The notes: a model not told the origin generated them from the sequence alone. 64,000 nucleotides of DNA from Pseudomonadota bacterium (GCA_023442945.1 JAEZWW010000071.1:33272-97271); one strand, 5' to 3'; positions 44,226 to 53,358 are shown, counted from the first letter of the stretch. Made by a program: numbers and translations.

Positions 44226-45869
44226 ATGGCCAGCATCTTCGACACCGACCTGCCCCGCACCGAAGCCAACTTCGCACCGCTGACGCCGCTGGCCTTCATC
44301 CAGCGCACGGCCGAGGTCTACCCCGACCGCCTGGCCGTGGTGCACGGCGACCTGCGCCGCACCTGGGGCGAGACCTACGCCCGCTGCCGCCAGCTGGCCA
44401 GCGCGCTGCGCCAGGCCGGCGTGGGCAAGAACGACACCGTCGCCGTGATGCTGCCCAACACCCCGCCGATGGTCGAAGCGCACTTTGGCGTGCCCATGGC
44501 CGGCGCCGTGCTGAACGCGCTGAACACGCGGCTGGACCCGGAGGCGGTGGCCTTCATGCTCGACCACGGGGAAGCCAAGGTGTTGATCGTCGACCCGGAA
44601 TACACCAGCATCGTCAAGAAGGCGCTGCCGCTGCGCCAGTCCAAGGCGCCGCTGTTGGTCATCGACGTGGAAGACACGCTGTTTGGCGACGCGCCCAAAC
44701 TGGGCAGCACCACGTACGACGACTTCGTGGCCAGCGGCGACGCGGCCTTTGAATGGGACTACCCCGGCGACGAATGGGACGCCATCGCGCTGAACTACAC
44801 CAGCGGCACCACCGGCAACCCCAAGGGCGTGGTCTACCACCACCGCGGCGCCGCGGTGAACGCCATCAGCAACATCCTGGAATGGGACTTGCCCAAGCAC
44901 GCGGTCTACCTGTGGACATTGCCCATGTTCCATTGCAACGGCTGGTGCTTCCCGTGGACGGTGGCGGCACGTGCCGCGGTCAACGTGTGTCTGCGCAGGG
45001 TGGAAGCCAAGGCGATCTTTGACGCCATCCGCGACCATGGCGTGACCCACTACTGCGGCGCGCCCATCGTGCACGGCCTGCTGGTCAACGCGCCGGACGC
45101 GATGAAGGAAGGCGTGCCGCGCGGCGTGAAAGCCATGGTGGCCGGCGCCGCGCCCCCGGCGTCGATGATCGAAGGCATGGAGCAGTTGGGGTTCGACCTG
45201 ACCCACGTCTACGGCCTGACCGAGGTGTACGGCCCCGCCACCGTCTGCGCCAAACACGCCAGCTGGGATGCGCTGGACATCGGCGAGCGCGCGCGCCTGA
45301 ACGCCCGCCAGGGCGTGCGCTACCACCTGCAGCGCGACGCCCGCGTGATCCACCCCGAAACCATGCAGCCCGTGCCGCTGGACGGCGAAACCATGGGCGA
45401 GATCATGTTCCGCGGCAACATCGCCATGAAGGGCTACCTGAAGAACCCCAAGGCCACCGCGGAAGCCTTTGCCGGCGGCTGGTTCCATTCGGGCGACCTG
45501 GCGGTGCAGTATCCCGACGGCTACATCAAGATCAAGGACCGCAGCAAGGACATCATCATCTCGGGCGGTGAAAACATCTCGTCCATCGAGGTCGAAGACG
45601 TGCTGTACCGCCACCCCGCCGTGCTGGCCGCCGCCGTGGTCGCCAAGCCCGACGCGAAGTGGGGCGAAACGCCTTGCGCCTTCCTGGAGCTCAAGCCCGG
45701 CGCCGAGGTGACCGAGGCCGACATCGTCGCCCACTGCAAGCAGCACCTGGCCGGCTTCAAAGTGCCGCGCGCCATCGTGTTTGGCGAGCTGCCCAAGACC
45801 AGCACCGGCAAGATCCAGAAGTTTGAATTGCGCAAGCAGGCCGGGTCGGCCGGCGCGATTGACGTGTGA
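44226..45869 (+). CDS. Acyl-CoA synthetase (AMP-forming), DmdB/long-chain type
   Basis: Activates a carboxylic acid to acyl-CoA. The 547-residue protein has the adenylate motif LNYTSGTTGNPKGVVYHHRG (residues 190-209), VYGLTEVYGPATVC, GWFHSGDLAVQYPDGYIKIKDRSKDIIISGGENIS and the lysine motif LPKTSTGKIQKFELR. The arrangement fits the acyl-CoA synthetase group that includes DmdB. AGGAGA five bases before the ATG sets the start. It follows the Ior/Bug/thioesterase genes but is separated by a repeat, so co-transcription is uncertain. Confidence 0.92.
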   Translation: MASIFDTDLPRTEANFAPLTPLAFIQRTAEVYPDRLAVVHGDLRRTWGETYARCRQLASALRQAGVGKNDTVAVMLPNTPPMVEAHFGVPMAGAVLNALNTRLDPEAVAFMLDHGEAKVLIVDPEYTSIVKKALPLRQSKAPLLVIDVEDTLFGDAPKLGSTTYDDFVASGDAAFEWDYPGDEWDAIALNYTSGTTGNPKGVVYHHRGAAVNAISNILEWDLPKHAVYLWTLPMFHCNGWCFPWTVAARAAVNVCLRRVEAKAIFDAIRDHGVTHYCGAPIVHGLLVNAPDAMKEGVPRGVKAMVAGAAPPASMIEGMEQLGFDLTHVYGLTEVYGPATVCAKHASWDALDIGERARLNARQGVRYHLQRDARVIHPETMQPVPLDGETMGEIMFRGNIAMKGYLKNPKATAEAFAGGWFHSGDLAVQYPDGYIKIKDRSKDIIISGGENISSIEVEDVLYRHPAVLAAAVVAKPDAKWGETPCAFLELKPGAEVTEADIVAHCKQHLAGFKVPRAIVFGELPKTSTGKIQKFELRKQAGSAGAIDV

Positions 45870-45913
45870 TACCGCGCGTTGGCGTCAGGGTGTACGTCCG
45901 CAGAGGAGTTTGA

Positions 45914-46264
45914 ATGTCACCAAAATCCTCGCCGCCCGATAACGAAGCCGGCTATTTGCTTAGCGCGGTGCTGATTGGCGTCCTCGCAGTTCTGTTCGTT
46001 GCGGTGCTGGCTGCAGAGCCGCGCATGGGCCCTGTGGAGCCGGGCGCCGCCGCCGTTTTGACGGGGCTTTACCTGTTCGCGTGGGGTGCTATGTTCGCGC
46101 TCAGCTACTGGTGGTCCCACAAGTCTTTCTTCCTGCGCGGGCTAATGTGGCTGTGCGTGCACGGCTCGCGCCCGGGCGGGCGCAAGATGGCCTTGTTCTA
46201 CGCCGCGCTGGCAGGCTTTCTCGGCCTGATGGGCATTTTCCTAGGGCTGGGCTGGGCGACGTAG
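45914..46264 (+). CDS. Small inner-membrane protein, unknown
   Basis: Not recognised. The 116-residue protein has three hydrophobic segments (about 15-34, 45-64, 90-112) separated by a loop rich in aromatic residues (SYWWSHKSFFLRGLMWLCVHGSRPGGRKMA). AGAGGAG precedes the ATG, and codon use fits the neighbours, so it is probably a real gene. It starts 45 bases after the ligase and could be in its transcript. Nothing indicates a function. Confidence 0.75.
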   Translation: MSPKSSPPDNEAGYLLSAVLIGVLAVLFVAVLAAEPRMGPVEPGAAAVLTGLYLFAWGAMFALSYWWSHKSFFLRGLMWLCVHGSRPGGRKMALFYAALAGFLGLMGIFLGLGWAT

Positions 46265-46290
46265 GGGCAGCGCCCCCCAACCGGTTGGGT

Positions 46291-46355
46291 GTTTTGTGCT
46301 ATCTTATTAATAGCTGTCTGCGCAGATCGGACATGCCCTGGGAACCTTTTTGACT
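46291..46355 (+). repeat. Dispersed repeat copy before the second MscS gene
   Basis: Forward copy: TGTGCTATCTTATTAATAGC, TGTCTGCGCAGATCGGACAT, GCCCTGGGAACCTTTTTGAC. The second half is diverged from TAGGGCTGNAGGCC. The rest of the 300-base gap to the MscS start has no clear gene. Confidence 0.8.
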
Positions 46356-46567
46356 GATAGCGAATCGAAGCCATTTCCCGCGCACGACGACCCGCCCAGG
46401 CCGACCGGCGTGCGCTACCCACCACCGCGCCCTTGTTGCCGGGCTGCTGGGTCGCCGCCCCTTCGGCGCGCGGCCATGTCCCTGGCACCACGTCATCGCT
46501 GACCGCCGCCTGTCATGTGGCGAGCGTAGGCTCTGACCAGGCGCCCCAGTTTTTGGAGGAACCCCGC

Positions 46568-47869
46568 TTGAACTGGCAGGAACTGTCTTTGTCGCAACCC
46601 ATGGTGCAGGCCGCCATCGGCGTGCTCGGCCTGCTGCTTGTGTCCTGGGTGGCGCAGTGGCTGGCGCGGCACGTGTTGGCGCGCGGGCTGGCGCGCCTGG
46701 GCACGGCCACCCGGCCCGGTCTGGCCGCCGTGCTGCTGAACCCGCAGGTGCTCAATCGCGCGGCGCAGATCGTGCCGACCTTGATCATCCAGGTGGGCAT
46801 TGGCTTTATCCAGCACCTGCCCACCGCCGTCGTCACCGTGGTGCAGAACGTGGCGGCCGCGCTCACCGTGCTGTGCGTGGCGCGTACGCTGTTCAAGGTG
46901 CTGGACGTCACGTTGGAAGTGCACCAGCGGCGCGCTCTGGCGCACGAGCACGACCACGGGCGTGCGCGTTCGATCAAGTCCTACGTCCAGCTGGGCCAGC
47001 TGATCGTCGGCGCGGCCGCGGTGGTGGTGATGATTGCAGCGCTGGCCGACAAGTCACCGCTGATCGTGCTGTCGGGCTTTGGCGCCATGTCGGCGGTGCT
47101 GATGCTGGTGTTCCAGGACACCATCAAGTCCTTCGCCGCCGGGTTGCAGATCGAAGGCAACGACATGCTGCGCGTGGGCGACTGGATCGAGGTGCCGCAG
47201 GCCGGCGCCGACGGCGACGTGATCGACATCGCGCTGAACACCGTCAAGGTGCAGAACTTCGACAAGACGATCGTCACCATCCCGACCTGGAAGCTCATGA
47301 GCGAGAGCTTCAAGAACTGGCGCGGCATGAGCGAATCGGGCGGCCGCCGCATCAAGCGCACGCTGATGATCGACGCCGGCAGCATCCACTTCCTGAACGA
47401 CGAGGAGATCGAGCGCCTGGGCCAGATCGAGCTGATCGCCGACTACGTGAAGGAAAAGGCCAGTGCGGTGAAGATCTCTCGCCACATGAAAGCCAGCGAG
47501 CTGGGCGAAGCCCTGGCGCGCGTGCCCGCCAACCAGCGCCGCCTGACCAACCTGGGCACCTTCCGCGCCTATGTGCACGCTTACCTGAGGGCCAACAGCG
47601 GCATCCACGAAGACATGACGCTGATGGTGCGCATGCTGCAGCCCACGGCCGAAGGCGTGCCGCTGGAGCTGTACTGCTTCACCAACACCACCGCGTGGGC
47701 CGACTACGAGGCGATCCAGGGCGACGTGTTCGACCACCTGCTGGCCATCCTGCCGGAGTTCGGCCTGCGCAGCTTCCAGTCGCCGGGCGGGGCGGATTTG
47801 CTCAACCTGGTCGACGCCTTGCGCAGCGCCGGACAGGATGCCTTGGCCCACGAGCGGGACGGGGCGTAG
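46568..47869 (+). CDS. MscS-family mechanosensitive channel with N-terminal membrane extension
   Basis: Channel or channel-like protein of 433 residues from a TTG start at 46568, which has GGAGG eight bases before it; a longer in-frame reading to 46433 has unconvincing sequence. It has about five hydrophobic helices, the pore helix LSGFGAMSAVLMLVFQDTIKSFAAGLQI, then the beta domain with MLRVGDWIEVP and DVIDIALNTVKVQNFDKTIVTIPTWKLMS. The C-terminal domain is long (about 200 residues), typical of the YbdG group. It is the second MscS homologue in the window. Confidence 0.88.
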   Translation: MNWQELSLSQPMVQAAIGVLGLLLVSWVAQWLARHVLARGLARLGTATRPGLAAVLLNPQVLNRAAQIVPTLIIQVGIGFIQHLPTAVVTVVQNVAAALTVLCVARTLFKVLDVTLEVHQRRALAHEHDHGRARSIKSYVQLGQLIVGAAAVVVMIAALADKSPLIVLSGFGAMSAVLMLVFQDTIKSFAAGLQIEGNDMLRVGDWIEVPQAGADGDVIDIALNTVKVQNFDKTIVTIPTWKLMSESFKNWRGMSESGGRRIKRTLMIDAGSIHFLNDEEIERLGQIELIADYVKEKASAVKISRHMKASELGEALARVPANQRRLTNLGTFRAYVHAYLRANSGIHEDMTLMVRMLQPTAEGVPLELYCFTNTTAWADYEAIQGDVFDHLLAILPEFGLRSFQSPGGADLLNLVDALRSAGQDALAHERDGA

Positions 47870-47900
47870 GCGCCCAATCGGCGTGGTTTTTGGCTCAGCG

Positions 47901-47970
47901 AAATGCTATGAATGCAGTAGCTGCTCGCGCAATCTGCTGTAGGGCTAGAGTCCGATTAGACCTAAAAATT
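47901..47970 (+). repeat. Dispersed repeat copy after the MscS gene
   Basis: Forward copy: AAATGCTATGAATGCAGTAG, CTGCTCGCGCAATCTGCTG, TAGGGCTAGAGTCC, ATTAGACC. It lies between convergent genes. Confidence 0.85.
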
Positions 47971-48030
47971 CACTCCCCGACTGTCGGGGCTGAACCGCTG
48001 GCGACAAAGCCAGCGCTGGCGTCCTCCGCT

Positions 48031-48552
48031 TCAGTGCTCGCCTGGCGCGCGGCCGGCATGGCCAAGACCGTCCAACACTTCGCGGATGAAGGCCGCTTTG
48101 GCGGCGCGGTACGCGTCTTCGGTGCCGTTGGCGGCGTCGGTCTTGAGTTGGTTGTAGCGCGCGACCAGCGCCGGTTGCGCGCGCAGCGCATCGCGGAAGG
48201 TGGTGAACATGTCGAAGCGCGAGCCCGCGGCCACCACCTGCAGCGCATGCGCTTCATCGGTGTTTGGCCATTGCAGCATGCACAAGGTGTGGGTGCGCAG
48301 CGTGTCCCTCGCGGGCACGTACCTCAGCGCGCACAGGCGCTGGACGACGCCCGCGTGCGCCGCCGCCGCTGGCACACGCACGGCGATGTCCAGATCGCCT
48401 TTGGACAGCGCGCCAGGGATGGCGGACGCGCCGACGTGCTCGATGGCCGTGTCGTGGGGCAAGACCGCCGCCAGGCGGCGCCGCACGGCATCGAAGCGCA
48501 GCGCCAACGCGGGCTGGTACGCGTGTGGCTGCAGCAAGGGGGTGGGCGGCAT
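48031..48552 (-). CDS. GrpB family protein (nucleotidyltransferase fold)
   Basis: GrpB/UPF0157 family protein, 173 residues from the ATG at 48552. It has HAYQPALALRFDAVRRRLAAVL and the family motif IEHVGASAIPGALSKGDLDIAVRV, a nucleotidyltransferase-like core with GS/GA...DxD. The family is linked to CoaE or acts alone; function is open. A longer reading to 48636 would overlap the acetyltransferase gene and is not family-like. Confidence 0.82.
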   Translation of the reverse strand: MPPTPLLQPHAYQPALALRFDAVRRRLAAVLPHDTAIEHVGASAIPGALSKGDLDIAVRVPAAAAHAGVVQRLCALRYVPARDTLRTHTLCMLQWPNTDEAHALQVVAAGSRFDMFTTFRDALRAQPALVARYNQLKTDAANGTEDAYRAAKAAFIREVLDGLGHAGRAPGEH

Positions 48553-48571
48553 GATTCGCTGGGTGTCGCGG

Positions 48572-49186
48572 TCAGCCCGGCGCGCCTGGCCGCCTCGGCG
48601 TGCCAGCGGCAGGCGCCTGAATGCGGTACAGCACATGCTCGCGCAGCGGATGGGCGAGCGGCAAGGCGGGGTGTTCGAACGGGGCGGCGTCGCGCCGCAT
48701 GCCCAGGCGCTGCATCACGGCTTGCGAGGGGGTGTTCGTCACGGCGGTGAAGGACACGATCTCGGCCAGTTGCAGCCGCTCAAAGCCGAAGCGCAGCGCG
48801 GCGCGCGCGCCTTCGGTCGCCAAACCCTGGCCCCAGTGCGCACGCGCCAGCCGCCAACCGACTTCGACGCAGGGCGAGAAGGGCAGGTCGGGCGCGGGCA
48901 CGTGCAGGCCGATCATGCCGATGAAGGCGCCGCTGTCCTGCCGCTCGACCGCCCAGAAGCCCCAGCCGCGCATGGCGATCAGCGCTTGGCAGCGCTCGGC
49001 CAGCGCATCGCTTTCGGCGCGCGTCAGCGGCGCGGGGAAGAAGCGCATGGTTTCGGCGTCGGCGTTCAGCGCGGCGAAGGGCACCAGATCGCTGTCGCGC
49101 CACGGCCGCAGCACCAGGCGTTCGGTGGTCAACGTCGCGGGCGTGGCGAGGTGCGGCGGCACAAGGGGCAGGGTGGCGGCGTTCAT
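48572..49186 (-). CDS. GNAT-family N-acetyltransferase (RimJ/RimL-like)
   Basis: Acetyl-CoA-dependent acetyltransferase of 204 residues. It begins LTTERLVLRPWRDSDLVPFAALN, the RimJ/RimL-like start, and holds the acetyl-CoA-binding loop GWRLARAHWGQGLATEGARAALRFGF and ENTPSQAVMQRLGM-like VTNTPSQAVMQRLGMR. Target may be a protein N-terminus or a small amine. It is separated from the GrpB gene by 19 bases, so the two are probably co-transcribed. Confidence 0.88.
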   Translation of the reverse strand: MNAATLPLVPPHLATPATLTTERLVLRPWRDSDLVPFAALNADAETMRFFPAPLTRAESDALAERCQALIAMRGWGFWAVERQDSGAFIGMIGLHVPAPDLPFSPCVEVGWRLARAHWGQGLATEGARAALRFGFERLQLAEIVSFTAVTNTPSQAVMQRLGMRRDAAPFEHPALPLAHPLREHVLYRIQAPAAGTPRRPGAPG

Positions 49187-49311
49187 GGTTCAACAACTCC
49201 GGGGCGGCGCTGGTGGAAAAAGCTGAGGCGGCGCGCCCGGCGGCGACGCAGGCAAACGTGGCGGCACCGCAGCGCCCACCGTTGGGGTCGCCAAGGTGCC
49301 GACGCCCTCAG

Positions 49312-49360
49312 CATGCTTCTTTAATGATAGCTGGCTGCGCTGACTACACTTGCGCTGTCG
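49312..49360 (+). repeat. Dispersed repeat copy (diverged) before creA
   Basis: Forward copy: GCATGCTTCTTTAATGATAG, CTGGCTGCGCTGACTACACT. The second half is not recognisable, so this is a partial copy. It lies in the divergent gap 49187-49385. Confidence 0.6.
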
Positions 49361-49385
49361 ACAAATTCTTGCCAGAAAGGCAGCG

Positions 49386-49865
49386 ATGAAGAAGCTCCTG
49401 TTTTTCGTTACCGCGGTGTGCGCGTTGGGCGCCGTGACCAGCAGCCACGCCCAGAAGATCGGCGACGTCAGCACCGCCTTTCAGTGGATTGGCCCCAACC
49501 ACAAGATCGTGGTCGAGGCCTACGACGACCCGCAGGTCGAAGGCGTCACCTGCTACGTTGCGCGCGCGCGCACCGGCGGCGTGAAGGGGGGGCTGGGCTT
49601 GGCCGAAGACCGCGCAGAAGCGTCGATCGCCTGTCGCCAGGTCGGCCCCGTGCGCTTCAAGGCACCCTTGCCCAAAGAGGACGAGGTCTTCAGCGAGCGC
49701 ATGTCGATCCTGTTCAAGCGCCTGCGCGTGGTCCGCATGGTCGACGCACAGCGCAACACGCTGCTGTACCTGACGTATTCCGACAAGCTGATCGAAGGCT
49801 CGCCTCAAAACAGCCTGACGGCCGTGCCGATCGACCGCGCCACGCCGATCCCGGTCAAGGGTTGA
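49386..49865 (+). CDS. creA: CreA family periplasmic protein
   Basis: CreA-family protein of 159 residues, with a clean signal peptide (MKKLLFFVTAVCALGAVTSSHAQ, cleavage after about 22) and the conserved core KIGDVSTAFQWIGPNHKIVVEAYDDPQVEGVTCYVARARTGGVKGGLGLAEDRAEASIACRQVG shown here in pieces: VEGVTCYVARARTGG and ASIACRQVGPVRF. In E. coli creA lies beside the creBCD stress regulon; here it stands alone. AAAGG precedes the ATG. Function is unknown. Confidence 0.9.
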   Translation: MKKLLFFVTAVCALGAVTSSHAQKIGDVSTAFQWIGPNHKIVVEAYDDPQVEGVTCYVARARTGGVKGGLGLAEDRAEASIACRQVGPVRFKAPLPKEDEVFSERMSILFKRLRVVRMVDAQRNTLLYLTYSDKLIEGSPQNSLTAVPIDRATPIPVKG

Positions 49866-49929
49866 GTCTGTCGCCCCGACGCCCGCCTGCCCGCCAAGGA
49901 CGGGCTGACGCTCTTAAGCCAATGGGCAT

Positions 49930-51324
49930 TCAATTCCGCCAAGCAGGCAGCGGCCGCACCGGTGGCGCGATGCCGCCGAACATCTCGGCGAACATGAAGT
50001 CGGCCCAGCGAAAATCGTCCTGGAACAGCGCGGGCGTGCGTTCGTTGTAGTCGCGCTGGACCTGGCGCACGCGGCCTTCGGCGTCAAAGTCATAGTCAAA
50101 CTGCACGTTCAGCGCTTCGGCCGGCGTGCCGTTGACGACCATGTAGCACAGGTTGTCGGGCAGTCGCTTCCCGGGTGTGCGGCCGGCCAGGCGTTCGCTG
50201 ATCTGGTAGGCCACGATGCGGCCCAGGCGGTTGGCCACGTGCGCGCTCTTGGGGTAATAGCGGAAGGGCAGGGGCGACACGGCCTGGATGGCGTCGCCGA
50301 TAACGAAGGCGCGTTCATCGCCCTTGACCTGCATGCTCAGCACGTCGACGTCGGCCCAGCCGTCGCTGCTCTGGCTGACGGTGCCGGCCAGCCACGCCAG
50401 GTCGCCCGCCTTGTGCGGCGCCATCAGGATGGCGTGGTCAAAACGCTGGTCGCCGGCGGTGGTGCGTACGCGCTGGCTGAACGGGTCGACCTCCTGCACA
50501 TGCGCGTTGGGCACGTAGGTGATGAAGTCCTTGTACAGCCCGTCAAACGCGGCCTTGTAGCCCGGGCCGATCGGCGTGATGGCGGGCTTGTGGTCCAGGA
50601 TGGTGATGTGGCCCTTGATCTTGTGCGTCTTGAAGTACCAGGCGATCAGGCAGGCGCGCTCGTACGGGCTGGGCGGGCAGCGCTGCGGTGGCGGCGGCAG
50701 GTTCATGACCAGCTCGCCACCTTTAAAGCCGTGCAGCGCGCGCTTGATCGCCAGGAATTCGCTGTTGCTGGCGTACGCGCTGGGGAAGCGCTGGCGCGCG
50801 GCGTCGGCGGCGCGGCGGTCGTCGCCGAACCAGGCTTCGTACTGGTAGCGGATGCCGGGCGCCAGCACCAGCCAGTCGTAGTCCAGCGTGCCCTGGCTGG
50901 TGGTGACGCGGCGCTGCGCGCGGTCAATGCCTTCGATCTCGGCCTGCACAAACTGCCAGCCCAGGTGTTGCGACACCCGCAGGTAATCCTGCGTCAGCAA
51001 CTCGCCCTCCAGCATGCCCACCAGCCACATGTTGGACAGCGGGCTGGAGAAGAAGCTGGGGTTGCGGTCGATCAGCACGACGTCGGCTTGCGGCGCCAGT
51101 TTGCGCAGGTTGGCCGCGGTGGTCAGGCCGCCCCAGCCGCCGCCGCAGATCACGACGCGGGGCGCCTTGCCCTTGGGCAGCAAGGTCTGGCTGTGCCGGC
51201 CGAGGAAGGCGGGCAGCGGCGCCGGCTGCAGGCCGCCCACGCTGTTAGAGGGTGATGCGGCGCAACCGGCCAAGGCAGCGGTGCCGGCCAGGCCGGCCAT
51301 GAAATTGCGGCGGTGCAGGCTCAT
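49930..51324 (-). CDS. FCSD-like FAD-dependent oxidoreductase
   Basis: Exported flavoprotein of 464 residues resembling the flavin subunit of flavocytochrome c sulfide dehydrogenase (SoxF/FccB). The N-terminus RRNFMAGLAGTAALAGCAA looks like a Tat signal and also has a lipobox-like LAGC. It has the FAD motif VVICGGGWGGLTTAANLRKL, DYDWLVLAPGIRY, CPPSPYERACLIAWYF with the family cysteines and FVIGDAIQAVSPLPF. No cytochrome partner gene is adjacent. It may oxidise sulfide or another reduced compound; the donor is unproven. Confidence 0.88.
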   Translation of the reverse strand: MSLHRRNFMAGLAGTAALAGCAASPSNSVGGLQPAPLPAFLGRHSQTLLPKGKAPRVVICGGGWGGLTTAANLRKLAPQADVVLIDRNPSFFSSPLSNMWLVGMLEGELLTQDYLRVSQHLGWQFVQAEIEGIDRAQRRVTTSQGTLDYDWLVLAPGIRYQYEAWFGDDRRAADAARQRFPSAYASNSEFLAIKRALHGFKGGELVMNLPPPPQRCPPSPYERACLIAWYFKTHKIKGHITILDHKPAITPIGPGYKAAFDGLYKDFITYVPNAHVQEVDPFSQRVRTTAGDQRFDHAILMAPHKAGDLAWLAGTVSQSSDGWADVDVLSMQVKGDERAFVIGDAIQAVSPLPFRYYPKSAHVANRLGRIVAYQISERLAGRTPGKRLPDNLCYMVVNGTPAEALNVQFDYDFDAEGRVRQVQRDYNERTPALFQDDFRWADFMFAEMFGGIAPPVRPLPAWRN

Positions 51325-51382
51325 GGGTGGTCGTGGCGCATGGGGTTGAGGGTGGGTGCGCGGCGCGTCTGCGAGCGGCGCG

Positions 51383-53233
51383 TCATTCCCCCATCACCAC
51401 ACCTTCACGCCGCGGGTCGGCGCCGCCCAGCCACAGCTTCTTACCGTGGATTTCGGTACGGGTCAGCGCCTGCAGGCCGCTGGTCATGTTCATCTCTTTC
51501 ACCTCGGCGCCGCGCGTGCGCAGGGCTTCGACGGTGGCGGGCGGGAATTTCTTTTCTTCCAGCATCGTCGGGCCGTTGGTGTTGCCGAAGTTGGGCAGGT
51601 CGATGGCCTGCTGCGGCGTCAAGCCCCAGTTCAGCACGCCGTTCAGCGTCTTGGCGGTGTAGTGGATGATCAGCGCGCCGCCGGGGCTGCCCGCGCTCAT
51701 CACCAGCGGGCCGCGTTGGCCATCGGCCGCTTTTTCAAACACCAGCGTGGGCGCCATGGACGAGCGCGGGCGCTTGCCCGGTTGCACGCGGTTGGCGATG
51801 GGCTGGCCCTTGGCGTCGGTGGGGGCGAAGCTGAAGTCGGTCAGCTCGTTGTTCAGCAAAAAGCCTTTGACCATCTGGCGCGAGCCGAACTGGTCTTCGA
51901 TCGTCGTCGTCATGGCCAGCGCGTTGCCGTGCGCGTCGACGATGCTGATGTGGCTGGTGCCGTACTCGGGCTGATCGGGCATCGGGGCGTAGCTGGTCTT
52001 CACCGCGCCCGGCTGGCCGGGCTGCGCGACCTTCATGCTTTGTGCGCCGATCAGTTTGGCGCGATCCGCCAGGTAGCCCGGTGCCAGCAGGCTTTTCCAG
52101 TTGCCCGCGGGCGGCTGCACGAAGTCGGGGTCGGCCACGTACTGGCCGCGGTCGGCAAAGGCCAGGCGTGCTGCTTCGTTGTAGAAGTAGAGCCAGTCGG
52201 CCGTCGGCAGGCCGGCGGCGTCGGGCTTGGCTTGCGCGGCGGGCGTCTGGCCCAGAATGCCCAGGATCTGGCCGACGGCGATGGCGCCCGACGACGGCGG
52301 CGGGAAGCCGCACACCTCGTAAGTCTGGTTGTTGGCGGCCGAGCGCAGGTCGTGGCACAGCGGCGCGCGCTTCTTGGCCTGGTAGCCGGCCAGGTCGGCC
52401 ATCGACAGCTTGCCCGGGTTGGTCGGGTGGCCGGTGACCTTGGCGACGATGGCCTGCGCCACCGGGCCTTCCAGCAGCGCCTTGGAACCCTGCGCCGCGA
52501 TGCCACGCAGCACTTCGGCGTACTCGGGGTTCTTCAGCACGTGGCCGACGGGCCAGGGTTGGCCGCTGGCGTCGTAGAAGTACTTGGCGGCAACCGGGTC
52601 GTTTGGCAGGAATTTTTCGGCTTTGAGCAGCGTGTTCAGCCGCGGGCTGACCTGAAAGCCGCGCTCGGCCAGGTCGATCGCGGGCTTGAACAAATCGGCC
52701 CAGGCCAGACGGCCGTGCGCCTTGTGTGCGGCTTCAAGCATGCGCACGGCGCCCGGCACACCGACCGAGCGGCCACCGACCACGCCGTCGTGGAAGGCCA
52801 TGGGCTTGCCGTCGGGCTGCAGGAACAGCTTTTCATCGGCCGCGGCGGGCGCGGTTTCGCGGCCGTCCCAGGCCTCGACGTCGCGGCCATCGGTGTACAT
52901 CAGGAAGGCGCCACCGGCGATGCCGCTGGACTGCGGCTCGACCAGGCCCAGCACCATCTGCACGGCGATGGCTGCGTCGATGGCGCTGCCGCCGACCTTC
53001 AGCACCTGGTAGCCGGCGTCGGTGGCCAGCGGGTTAGCGGCGGCGACGGCGAATTTCTCGTCCGCCCAGCCGGGTTTGTCGGTCCAGCCAGAGGCGGCCT
53101 CGGGCGACGCGGGCAGGTTGGGCACCGCGTAGTCGAAGCGGCCCCCGCTGGCGCAACCGGCCAGCAGGGCGGCAGCGGCGACGGCATTGAGGGCGAACAG
53201 ACGGGTGCGATCGGTCAGGCGAATGTGGGACAT
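51383..53233 (-). CDS. ggt: Gamma-glutamyltransferase
   Basis: Periplasmic N-terminal-nucleophile hydrolase that cleaves glutathione. The 616-residue precursor has a lipoprotein-type signal (AAAALLAGCASGG, Cys27), the large-subunit pieces PGAVRMLEAAHKAHGRLAWADL and PPPSSGAIAVGQILG, and the autocleavage site with Thr426 in EYGTSHISIVDAHGNALA, followed by GSPGGALIIHYTAKTL in the small subunit. It is monocistronic and follows the FCSD-like gene upstream in transcription by 58 bases after its own stop, so the two may share a message. Confidence 0.93.
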   Translation of the reverse strand: MSHIRLTDRTRLFALNAVAAAALLAGCASGGRFDYAVPNLPASPEAASGWTDKPGWADEKFAVAAANPLATDAGYQVLKVGGSAIDAAIAVQMVLGLVEPQSSGIAGGAFLMYTDGRDVEAWDGRETAPAAADEKLFLQPDGKPMAFHDGVVGGRSVGVPGAVRMLEAAHKAHGRLAWADLFKPAIDLAERGFQVSPRLNTLLKAEKFLPNDPVAAKYFYDASGQPWPVGHVLKNPEYAEVLRGIAAQGSKALLEGPVAQAIVAKVTGHPTNPGKLSMADLAGYQAKKRAPLCHDLRSAANNQTYEVCGFPPPSSGAIAVGQILGILGQTPAAQAKPDAAGLPTADWLYFYNEAARLAFADRGQYVADPDFVQPPAGNWKSLLAPGYLADRAKLIGAQSMKVAQPGQPGAVKTSYAPMPDQPEYGTSHISIVDAHGNALAMTTTIEDQFGSRQMVKGFLLNNELTDFSFAPTDAKGQPIANRVQPGKRPRSSMAPTLVFEKAADGQRGPLVMSAGSPGGALIIHYTAKTLNGVLNWGLTPQQAIDLPNFGNTNGPTMLEEKKFPPATVEALRTRGAEVKEMNMTSGLQALTRTEIHGKKLWLGGADPRREGVVMGE

Positions 53234-53291
53234 GGCTCCTCCGTGGCGGGTGTGGCAGGCATGTTAGCGCGCGGGCGGGCCGGGCGTTGGT

Positions 53292-53358
53292 GTTTCAAGC
53301 CAAATGGGGCTTTGGTCCTACAACCATCTGCGCGAGCAGCTATGATAAAGATAGCGGT
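53292..53358 (-). repeat. Dispersed repeat copy upstream of ggt
   Basis: Reverse copy: minus strand TTTATCATAGCTGCTCGCGC, AGATGGTTGTAGGACC, AAAGCCCCATTTGGCTTGAAA. It lies between the TfoX-domain gene and ggt. Confidence 0.85.

Noticed and set aside
46350..46502. Possible small gene with TTG start (MTDSESKPFPAHDDPPRPTG...)
   Set aside because: Only about 50 codons, starts at the end of a repeat, weak start and no recognised family; the protein-like look may be chance.
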